A stretch of DNA of 37,278 nucleotides, from contig JANMJD010000179.1 in the NCBI GenBank assembly GCA_031371195.1, forward strand, positions 1 through 37,278, in the 5' to 3' direction. The DNA comes from JANMJD01 sp031371195 (lineage in GTDB: Bacteria > Actinomycetota > Acidimicrobiia > Acidimicrobiales > Ilumatobacteraceae). Below are positions 16,601 through 22,829 of this stretch, piece by piece. Each line of letters starts with the position of its first letter. The stretch's first letter is position 1. The position numbers and the translations under genes are program-made. Under the pieces are notes generated by a model. It had not been told where the DNA came from. It saw only the letters and a program-made list of their open reading frames with translations, and ran no database searches.

Positions 16601-17340
16601 GGGTCGATGCGAATGCGGCGTTGTCGATCGCCCCGTTCGACAGCACGACGGCGACCGGTTGGCTGCTGGTGACCGACGGCCGCGGCTTCGCCAAGCTGAC
16701 GTCGGTGACATCGTCACCGAAGAGCCCGGTGCTCAGCCTGGCCGTGGGCGCCGGTCCCACGCTGGTGGCTGCGCCGTTCGTCGACAACGCCACAGATCTG
16801 AGCCAGTGGTGGCTGCCCATTCTGGTGGCAACGCCGAATACGGCCACGGTCACGGCTCCGGACGGCACGACGGTGACCGTGGTAACGGCCGGGGCGTTCC
16901 AGTTCGAGTCGATTTCGCTCCCCGGTCGGTATCTCGACCTTTCCGGCGCACAACCCGTGCTCGGCCCGACGGCGGTACCGATCGTGATCGCCATGGTTCC
17001 GCTCGCCCCGCAAGGGCTGACGATGCCCAACATCAGTCTGACGACGGCCCAGCGCGACCTCGGCTGGGTGCCGATCATGGCGTCGTTCGGGTCGTCGCCC
17101 CGCACGTGGCAGGTGACCCCGGCGCTGCCGGCCTTTCTCGTCTTCGACGCCACCAGCGGCATGATCCAGCAGGTCCTTGGAATCGCCCCAGCCGTGATGC
17201 CCGCCACCACATTCACGTTGACCTGCGCAAACGGTGTCAGTCCGCCGGCGGCGACGACCTTCACGGTGACGGTCACCCCGCCACCGCCCCCACCAATTCC
17301 ACCACCGACTGCGGCTCCAACGGCGAGGGCGGAGGTCTGA
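13660..17340 (+). CDS. Large multidomain protein with hydrophobic helical core and C-terminal Ig-like domain, function unknown
   Basis: I do not recognise this 1226-residue protein. Visible layout: a beta-rich N-terminal region (about 1-290), a Pro/Thr linker (PAPPTSTTTT, about 295-305) and a helix-rich region (about 330-690). Strongly hydrophobic segments follow near 690-712, 828-853 and 862-927 (for example IAGIAVATIVSCCTYFAAAL and IIGLIIMLVLIF). After these come a second beta-rich region (about 970-1120) and a putative Ig-like domain of the He_PIG type (about 1122-1207: MPNISLTTAQRDLGW to TFTVTVTPP). It ends in a poly-proline tail. There is no classical signal peptide. GTG is chosen as start because AGGAG lies 5 bases upstream; a GTG two codons earlier overlaps that site. 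The next gene follows after 1 base. A long helical body with a hydrophobic hairpin resembles alpha-pore-forming proteins in outline only; this is speculative. Confidence 0.85.
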   Translation: MPQSSPSTLTLPPGRMLLAAVRPDSLDYQVSVASPVLRAAAVAAAATAPVVPDIRVGDPEGDAPTLHLNDALVPAADWTYGDGALQWSTLTAAGQTSGTILFRDDGLVGSGLITVAGAQFAVSVAVRPVVYDCVLSVNAGAHLTSAAQPQLELHTDGVDWDAATWVDAGFQFKYAVTSDIGIGNVAEIVPVFIDAATGNEWWPDGSAITAMTGDGVFSFDASGQTPDVDDRTMLPPRQQAFHPIYPTLFLAEFSPDAQTFAGAMLVNATAVPPLVYAIRGTYVPSGADGPSLIAPTPAPPTSTTTTEAIADPPWSPAMSGLPLVNLSPFEVTGTVDGQQQWGDVVQPPTIQDFYDILRAYMSDDLLKYVSPVDPTTKKPLRPALDPAVQAIAEMRGADQSDPTAWYNAMAVPYLTQALSNITEDGFSARLNSIRANNWMTEQMSAAPVYNAQMPALYARHFTALRPAIAPFLADQVAQNAMYAQHIDADAAAWQAQLVASLSNPTPDAIKVFTDMVTELTTIAKNDCFWAYWLFRYMTNPIELGRIQHASMQPGQNNTAFAREVQSGCATLSVLDPTGTFTKHYAKVVSLVQIANVLPQLLNYSGNDDAFSYVIPRLLQAFIDRYAASTDPDIQAAVRALEQAIKDGTTNDLLNGFLSIAGEITAVYDWQVLVSKFEATWPKTAKGITAVAELVTIACAAGGLAIFIIGTEGWEGLTEQGRASVVAGGIELFTNMALSLIKRGAAVVAIFTDQGLSWETALVVLNPFEDNVVAAQKLFLSGILKRILGQGSGMPGAGVYIEMDLLDSIRGAQGAASWTKTERFFGRNLDEFAIRLGAIFAIINLVLSAISLANSTDPLDIASNAFFVAAAAIEVIAFVGGWICGLAAATTIAGIAVATIVSCCTYFAAALAIIGLIIMLVLIFEHHPSPIETFATGLATDMGFYMPLGFAIESLRPYAAKDQPSRLAVMLSALGNPAAALRVDANAALSIAPFDSTTATGWLLVTDGRGFAKLTSVTSSPKSPVLSLAVGAGPTLVAAPFVDNATDLSQWWLPILVATPNTATVTAPDGTTVTVVTAGAFQFESISLPGRYLDLSGAQPVLGPTAVPIVIAMVPLAPQGLTMPNISLTTAQRDLGWVPIMASFGSSPRTWQVTPALPAFLVFDATSGMIQQVLGIAPAVMPATTFTLTCANGVSPPAATTFTVTVTPPPPPPIPPPTAAPTARAEV

Positions 17341-17341
17341 G

Positions 17342-19684
17342 ATGACCGACTCAACCGGTGCTGCGCCGACTCCTGCCACTTTGTCGTCCCCGATGGAGAC
17401 GCTGTTCGCCTTGACGCCCGACTCGGGGGTTGACCCGGTTGGCGCCGCACTGCATGCCACGTGGGTCGCCATGGTCGAAAACGGCGTGCCGTTCGAGACC
17501 AACGACTCGGTCGTCGACGAGAACCCCGATTTCGCCGACTACTACGGCGCCGACTTCTTCCCGCACCGGGTCGCCGACCCCTCCGCCGGCCTGGTCGGTG
17601 GACTCTCGGACGGCTGGTGGACCGCCTACTCCACCGCGCTGGTCTGCGACGCACTGGCGAACATGGTGATGACCGTCCGCCCGATGCTCAACCTTGCGGT
17701 GATCGCCGCGGACCTGACGGCGATGAGCCCGCAGCTGGCGGCAACGGCCCACGCCGAGTACCTCGGCCAGTACCGCACCATGTTCGACTCGGTGATCGCT
17801 CCCGTGCTGGCCGCGCCCGATGCACTGCAGGCCTATACGAACCTGCTGACCAGCCCGGCGTGGATCGCTGCCCGGCAGGCGGCCATTCTGTCGGGGCAAT
17901 GGCAAGACGCCGACTGGGAGCTGTTCAACCACACCCTCAAGTTGCGGGTGCTCGGCGCCACCGACGACCAGGTCTCGGCCGCGCTCCTCCGGCTGGCCGA
18001 CGGTGGGCTCACCGTGCCATCCGATGTCAGCGCGGCGACCTGGCTGAACTATCAGCCCTACTTGCGCAATCCACCGCTGCAGTGGTCGGATCTGTCGACC
18101 GACGGGCAGGACGGCTTGCACGCCCCCTCGTACTTCTGGCGTGACTTTCCCGGCGGCAACACCTCATCGGCGACTCCCGACGGTCTGGCGCTCGAGTTCG
18201 TCAAGTTGGTGAAGTACTACGTCGCCCCGAGCGGTAGCTGTTTCACTCCCTCGACGCGCGTGCTGCTGCCGGATGGCTCCGATGTCGCGTTGTCGCACGT
18301 CCGCCCCGGCGACGAGGTGTGGACGCCGGACGGGTCGCGCCCGGTGCGGGTCGCGGCCGAGGTGGCTCGTCGCGGCCGCACGTTGTCGCACTTCGCCGGC
18401 GCACGGTTTGCGTTCTCCGACAGCCATCCGTTCGTCGACGGGGAGTCGCCCACCGCATCTCTCGCGGTCCATCCGGCCCGCGCCGTGGCCTTCACCCCCG
18501 GCCTCGACGCGACCGGCGTTCGCTCCTTGACCGCTTCGACCCAGGTGGTTGCCGTCGGACGAGACGGAACGAGCCGACCCATCGACGCCCCCGGCCTGCA
18601 CGATCTGGCCGTCGCCGAAGCCGCTTCAGCCTCCGCCGGCACTTCGGACGATTTGCTCATCGACCTGATCCTGGAGCCCGGCGAGCGCGGATTCCCCGCC
18701 TATGCGGTGGGCGATGGCGGCAATACCCACTTCTACCTGGTGCGATCCGAAGTGCTGCGGTTCGAACGTCACCCGTTCGGAACGATCGCGGGAATCGGTT
18801 TGCTGGTCGGTTCGCTCGACTCGGCAATGGCGGCGCTCGCCCCGTTGACCCCGAACGATGCTGCCGATGTCACTGCGGCCATGCGCCGTGTCGCATCCCC
18901 GCTGATCGTCGATGGCTTGCGACGCCTCGCCGCCGACGAGGTCGACGAGCGCGTCGATCAAGCTGATCACCTGGCTCACGAGGAACTCGATGCGATCCTC
19001 GGTGCGTTCCACGGTGGTACCGACGCGACGTTCGACTGGCGGCTCGGCACCCTGCACGAGTCGCTCGCCGCGACCTTGTTGATCCCGTTCGACCACGTCA
19101 TCCGTGCCGCTCCGTACGCGATGTCCCTGGCGGTCGGCGCCGACGACGCCGCGATGGCGTCGGTCGCCATCCACGACGTGACGGGCGAGGGGCATTTCCC
19201 GCTCGACGGCCAGTGGACGCTGGAGACCGAGGTGAACGGCATCGCGGCCGGCAGTGTGCCCGTGATGGACGGCGACGGTGCGACGCACCACCGCCGTATC
19301 GGATGGAGCCTTCCCGTCTCCGTCGGGGCGGCCGGCGCGTCGGATGCGTCCACAGCCGCCGCCCCGATCGTCATCGAGGTTCGGCTGACCGCCGCGGAAG
19401 ACCTATGCGTACTCACCGGCCGTGGGGTGCTCCAACCCGCCGTGGCCGGCGGCTATCACCATTGCGCCGTTCCGCTGCGAGCGACGTCCGGTGGACGCGT
19501 CGATGCGGTGGTGCGCCTCGACGCCATGACGGTCGGCGCGGGGGCGTCCATCTCCGACCCGTCGGCGGCGGAATTCGACGACGGACGCCGCCGCACCTAC
19601 GCCCGGCGTCTGGGCGTGGCCTTGGCCGCGTCGTTCAGCGAGCTCTTTCCAGCTGCGCTGCAGTCGGTGCGATCGCGTCGCTAG
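17342..19684 (+). CDS. Protein with central Hint (hedgehog/intein-like) autoprocessing domain, function unknown
   Basis: The 780-residue protein has three parts. Residues 1-298 are helix-rich and unrecognised. Residues about 298-466 form a Hint domain: SGSCFTPSTRVLLPDGS with nucleophile-position Cys300, VRPGDEVWTPDGSRPVRV, FSDSHPF with His362, and a closing AYAVGDGGNTHFYLV with His463. Residues about 467-780 are a helical then beta-rich region ending in Arg. The intein C-terminal His-Asn plus Cys/Ser/Thr is absent, so Hint-type cleavage at Cys300 rather than full splicing is expected (family knowledge, not shown here). No signal peptide is seen. GGAGG lies 6 bases before the ATG, inside the end of the upstream gene, so the two proteins are co-produced. 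Hint domains release payloads in some polymorphic toxins; no toxin domain is recognisable here. Confidence 0.87.
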   Translation: MTDSTGAAPTPATLSSPMETLFALTPDSGVDPVGAALHATWVAMVENGVPFETNDSVVDENPDFADYYGADFFPHRVADPSAGLVGGLSDGWWTAYSTALVCDALANMVMTVRPMLNLAVIAADLTAMSPQLAATAHAEYLGQYRTMFDSVIAPVLAAPDALQAYTNLLTSPAWIAARQAAILSGQWQDADWELFNHTLKLRVLGATDDQVSAALLRLADGGLTVPSDVSAATWLNYQPYLRNPPLQWSDLSTDGQDGLHAPSYFWRDFPGGNTSSATPDGLALEFVKLVKYYVAPSGSCFTPSTRVLLPDGSDVALSHVRPGDEVWTPDGSRPVRVAAEVARRGRTLSHFAGARFAFSDSHPFVDGESPTASLAVHPARAVAFTPGLDATGVRSLTASTQVVAVGRDGTSRPIDAPGLHDLAVAEAASASAGTSDDLLIDLILEPGERGFPAYAVGDGGNTHFYLVRSEVLRFERHPFGTIAGIGLLVGSLDSAMAALAPLTPNDAADVTAAMRRVASPLIVDGLRRLAADEVDERVDQADHLAHEELDAILGAFHGGTDATFDWRLGTLHESLAATLLIPFDHVIRAAPYAMSLAVGADDAAMASVAIHDVTGEGHFPLDGQWTLETEVNGIAAGSVPVMDGDGATHHRRIGWSLPVSVGAAGASDASTAAAPIVIEVRLTAAEDLCVLTGRGVLQPAVAGGYHHCAVPLRATSGGRVDAVVRLDAMTVGAGASISDPSAAEFDDGRRRTYARRLGVALAASFSELFPAALQSVRSRR

Positions 19685-19752
19685 CAGAGGTTGACTGCCG
19701 AGGTCGACAGCCGAGATCGATAGCCAAGATCGATAGCAGAGATCGATAGCTA
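19680..19752. repeat. 13-bp tandem repeat array, about 5.5 copies
   Basis: Degenerate 13-bp units with consensus GAYAGCCGAGATC run head to tail from the stop codon of the Hint gene. Examples are GACAGCCGAGATC, GATAGCCAAGATC and GATAGCAGAGATC. The array ends inside the stop codon (TAG on the minus strand) of the convergent metallo-hydrolase gene. Each unit supplies GATC and most supply TAG-like stops. No stem-loop terminator is seen between these convergent genes, so the array may serve as spacer or as a protein-binding or termination region. Confidence 0.75.
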
Positions 19753-20562
19753 TGCCGGGGACGATTGGCCGCCGAGCACCCATCGTCGCGTGCCGTGGCC
19801 GGACAGGAGTCGGGCGGCCTGCATCCCGGGGAAGTGACACGGCAGCAGAGTTGTTGACGCATCCTCGGCCTCGCGCAGGAGGGCCTGGCGCGTGCGTATC
19901 GCCAGTTCGGGGTCGACATCGGCGATGAACTGCCACTCGGTCTCGGTGAGCTGGGCCGGGCAATGGAGCGCGTCGCCCAAGAGGATGAGCCGCTCGTCGC
20001 CGCTCGACACCACGATGCTCGTATGTCCGGGTGTGTGGCCCGGCGTGGCCCTCGTTGTCACGCCCGGCAGAATCGTGACGTCGTCGCGGTCGACCAACGA
20101 CACCCGGTTCTCGATCGCCCGCAGTCGCGCCACGACCTTCGGTCGGGCGTCTGGAGTCTCGACGAAGTGCTCCCAATCCGCCGCGCCGATGTGCACCGTG
20201 GCCTTGGGAAACGTCGGCTCGGCGTCCCGCTCGACCCAGCCCATGTGATCGCGGTGGAGGTGGGACAGGATGACCGTGTCGATGTCGCCGGGCTGTACGC
20301 CGAGCGACGCCAGGCTCTGCAACAGCGCGCCGGCATCGAACATCGAGTCGTGGACGTCACCGACGCCGGTGTCGATCAGCAGCAAGCGTCCTGCGACACG
20401 GACGAGGAAGCCGCCAACCGGCACGACGAGATCGCCATCGTCGTCGAGCAGGTGCTGGTGGTCGGTCCAATCGCTACCCGGCCACATCGTCGGCTTGAGC
20501 ACGGCGATGCCGTCGTACACAGGTTGCACGACGATGTCGCCGACACGAATGGACTGGATCAT
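19750..20562 (-). CDS. Metallo-beta-lactamase-fold hydrolase
   Basis: The 270-residue cytoplasmic protein has the binuclear zinc signature HLHRDHMGW (HxHxDH), a third His in TPGHTPGHTSI, the bridging Asp in ILLGDALHCP and a last His in LLPCHFPG. DTGVGDVHDSMFDAGALL precedes it, as in lactonase-like members. The substrate is unknown; quorum-lactonase, glyoxalase II-like and general esterase activities are all possible. The ATG is chosen because the domain starts there (IRVGDIVVQPVYDG). An upstream extension of the frame overlaps leuD and is not family-like. It starts 28 bases after leuD on the same strand, so it is probably the third gene of the leuCD operon, though no leucine-related role is evident. 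Confidence 0.9.
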   Translation of the reverse strand: MIQSIRVGDIVVQPVYDGIAVLKPTMWPGSDWTDHQHLLDDDGDLVVPVGGFLVRVAGRLLLIDTGVGDVHDSMFDAGALLQSLASLGVQPGDIDTVILSHLHRDHMGWVERDAEPTFPKATVHIGAADWEHFVETPDARPKVVARLRAIENRVSLVDRDDVTILPGVTTRATPGHTPGHTSIVVSSGDERLILLGDALHCPAQLTETEWQFIADVDPELAIRTRQALLREAEDASTTLLPCHFPGMQAARLLSGHGTRRWVLGGQSSPA

Positions 20563-20590
20563 CGCGCGATCCTGGCGCGCCGAGCGGCGC

Positions 20591-21181
20591 TCAGGCGGTG
20601 GGTAGCCAAGCGGGGCGGGTCGACTCGAAGGCGTCGATGTCGGCGACGTGCGACATGGTGATGCCGACGTCGTCGAGACCGTTGAGGAAGCGGTGCTGGT
20701 TCTGGGCCTCCATCGGAAAGCTCTCGACGAGACCGATCGCCGGAACCTCGACCACCAGACGTTCCATGTCGACGACGATCTCGGTGGCCGCATCGGCCTC
20801 GATCGCCTCCCAGATGCGCTCGACACCGGCCTCATTCAACGCCACGGGCACCAGGCCGTTCTTGGTGCAGTTGTTGCGGAAGATGTCCGAGAAGCTCGGG
20901 GCGATGACGGCGTTGAACCCGGCCTGTTGGATGGCCCAAACGGCGTGCTCGCGCGACGAGCCGACTCCGAAGGCCGGCCCGGCGACGAGGATCGACGCAC
21001 CGGCGTAGCGCTCGTCGTTCATCACGAAGTTGCGGTCGTCCTTCCAGGCCGAGAACAGGCCCTTTTCGAATCCGGTCCGTTCTACGCGCTTGAGCCACTC
21101 GGCCGGGATGATCTGATCGGTGTCGACGTCGGAGCGCCGCAGCGGCACACCGGTGCCCGAGACAACATGAACTTCTTTCAT
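20591..21181 (-). CDS. leuD: 3-isopropylmalate dehydratase small subunit
   Basis: This is the swivelling small subunit that joins LeuC to isomerise 2-isopropylmalate to 3-isopropylmalate in leucine synthesis. The 196-residue length is standard. Family motifs seen are RSDVDTDQIIPAEWLKRV, GPAFGVGSSREHAVWA, APSFSDIFRNNCTKNGLVPV and the C-terminal HRFLNGLDDVGIT. The start ATG overlaps the leuC stop by one base (TGATG), which indicates coupled, balanced synthesis of the two subunits. The frame is open far upstream but only as the shadow of leuC. Confidence 0.97.
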   Translation of the reverse strand: MKEVHVVSGTGVPLRRSDVDTDQIIPAEWLKRVERTGFEKGLFSAWKDDRNFVMNDERYAGASILVAGPAFGVGSSREHAVWAIQQAGFNAVIAPSFSDIFRNNCTKNGLVPVALNEAGVERIWEAIEADAATEIVVDMERLVVEVPAIGLVESFPMEAQNQHRFLNGLDDVGITMSHVADIDAFESTRPAWLPTA

Positions 21182-22578
21182 CACAGATCCTCGGGAGTGG
21201 CGAAGTGGCCGGCGATGGCCGTAGCTGCGGCGACGGCGGGCGAGACGAGATGGGTGCGGCCGCCGGGACCCTGGCGGCCCTCGAAGTTGCGGTTGCTGGT
21301 CGAGGCGGAGCGCTCGGCGCGGGCAAGTTTGTCGGGGTTCATCGCCAGGCACATCGAGCAGCCGGGCTCCCGCCAGTCGGCGCCGGCCGCCCGGAAGACT
21401 TCGGGCAGGCCCTCGGCCTCGGCCTGGGCCTTGACCCGGTGGCTGCCGGGAACGACCATCACCCGCTTGACGGTGACCGTGCGGCCCTTCATCACCGCGG
21501 CCGCCGCCCGTAGGTCTTCGATGCGTGAGTTGGTGCACGAGCCGATGAACACAGTATCGACAGTGACGTCCCGCATCCGCGTGCCCGGTTCGAGGCCCAT
21601 GTACTCGAGCGCGCGGGTGACGGTCTCCTGCGTCGTGGCATCGGCGTACGACGCCGGGTCGGGGATGATCCCGTCGAACGACATCACCTGGCCGGGATTC
21701 GTACCCCACGAGACCTGGGGGGACAGCGTGGCGGCGTCGAGCACGACCTCCTTGTCCCACAGGGCGTCGTCGTCGGAGACCAGGGTCTGCCAATAGGCGA
21801 CGGCCGCGTCCCAGTCGGCCCCCTTCGGAGCATGATCCCGCCCCCGGAGATAATCGAAGGTGACTTGGTCGGGCGCGACAAGCCCGGCTTTGGCCCCTGC
21901 CTCGATCGACATGTTGCACAGCGTCATCCGGCCCTCCATCGACAGCGCCCGGATGGCAGAGCCGCGGTACTCGATGACATGACCGATGCCGCCGCCGGTG
22001 CCGATGTGGCCGATGATCGCCAGGATGACGTCCTTGGCGGTGACACCGGGCGGGAGCGAACCGTCGACGGTCACCGACATCCACTTGGGTCGGGCCTGCG
22101 GCAGGGTCTGGGTGGCGAGCACGTGCTCGACCTCGGATGTGCCGATCCCGAAGGCGAGCGCTCCGAACGCCCCATGGGTGGCCGTGTGCGAGTCGCCGCA
22201 GACGATCGTCATTCCCGGCAACGTGCGACCCTGTTCCGGTCCGATCACGTGGACGATGCCCTGGTTCGGATCGCCCATCGGAAAGTTGGTCACCCCGAAT
22301 TCGGCGGCGTTGGCCCGCAACACCTCGATCTGACGCGCCGAGATGGGATCCTCGATCGGCTGGTCGATGTTGGCCGTCGGCACGTTGTGGTCCTCGGTGG
22401 CCACCGTGAGGTCGGGTCGGCGGACCTTGCGGCCGCTTAGCCGCAAACCGTCGAAGGCCTGGGGACTGGTGACCTCGTGCACGAGGTGGAGATCGATGTA
22501 CAGCAGATCGGGTTCGCCGGTTGCGGAGTACACCACATGACGATCCCAGACCTTCTGGGGGAGCGTGGTCCCGGGCAT
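21181..22578 (-). CDS. leuC: 3-isopropylmalate dehydratase large subunit
   Basis: This is the aconitase-family catalytic subunit with a [4Fe-4S] cluster. The 465-residue length is typical. Visible motifs are the start PGTTLPQKVWDRHVV, DLHLVHEVTSPQAF, VCGDSHTATHGAFGALAFGIG, and cluster cysteines in IGSCTNSRIEDLR and GCSMCLAMNPDKL. SNRNFEGRQGPGGRTHL lies near the end. The ATG lacks a strong Shine-Dalgarno. A TACACT box about 48 bases upstream could be the promoter. leuB is present elsewhere in the window, near 36.4 kb. Confidence 0.97.
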   Translation of the reverse strand: MPGTTLPQKVWDRHVVYSATGEPDLLYIDLHLVHEVTSPQAFDGLRLSGRKVRRPDLTVATEDHNVPTANIDQPIEDPISARQIEVLRANAAEFGVTNFPMGDPNQGIVHVIGPEQGRTLPGMTIVCGDSHTATHGAFGALAFGIGTSEVEHVLATQTLPQARPKWMSVTVDGSLPPGVTAKDVILAIIGHIGTGGGIGHVIEYRGSAIRALSMEGRMTLCNMSIEAGAKAGLVAPDQVTFDYLRGRDHAPKGADWDAAVAYWQTLVSDDDALWDKEVVLDAATLSPQVSWGTNPGQVMSFDGIIPDPASYADATTQETVTRALEYMGLEPGTRMRDVTVDTVFIGSCTNSRIEDLRAAAAVMKGRTVTVKRVMVVPGSHRVKAQAEAEGLPEVFRAAGADWREPGCSMCLAMNPDKLARAERSASTSNRNFEGRQGPGGRTHLVSPAVAAATAIAGHFATPEDL

Positions 22579-22625
22579 GGGATGGCTCGCTTTCTGAGGG
22601 ATGGGCTACGTGAAAGAGCGGTGCC

Positions 22626-22631
22626 AGTGTA
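22626..22631 (-). promoter_or_regulatory. Candidate -10 box for leuCD
   Basis: TACACT on the minus strand, identical to the tetR -10 box, would start transcription about 40 bases before leuC. No good -35 is seen and no leader peptide with leucine codons or T-box was found in the short leader. Tentative. Confidence 0.3.
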
Positions 22632-22736
22632 CGCGTGGTGATCCGGTCGGCCTACTCGATATGCCGGGCACCGCCGCCGGGCGGACGCCCCAGGTCAACG
22701 CCCAGATCTGGGCCGAACGCCCTACGTTTGCGAACC

Positions 22737-22764
22737 TTGGGTGATTACTCCCCGTAGTTATATT
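22737..22764 (+). promoter_or_regulatory. Candidate promoter for the conservon operon
   Basis: TTGGGT and TATATT are separated by 16 bases in the most A/T-rich part of the 251-base gap between leuC and the kinase gene. Transcription would begin near 22771, giving a leader of about 59 bases. The rest of the gap holds no recognisable gene or stem-loop. Confidence 0.4.
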
Positions 22765-22829
22765 GAGGTGATTCGCACGTATCGTGCTCAAGCTCATTTG
22801 TCGATACCTAGCAGAAGACCGTTTCGTAC

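Noticed and set aside
13660..17340. Firm assignment of the large protein as a pore-forming toxin
   Set aside because: Only hydrophobicity and helix content suggest it; no conserved toxin motif is visible, so it is kept as a hypothesis.
19680..19757. 13-bp array as a CRISPR or phage attachment site
   Set aside because: Units are contiguous without spacers, there are no cas or integrase genes and no tRNA nearby.
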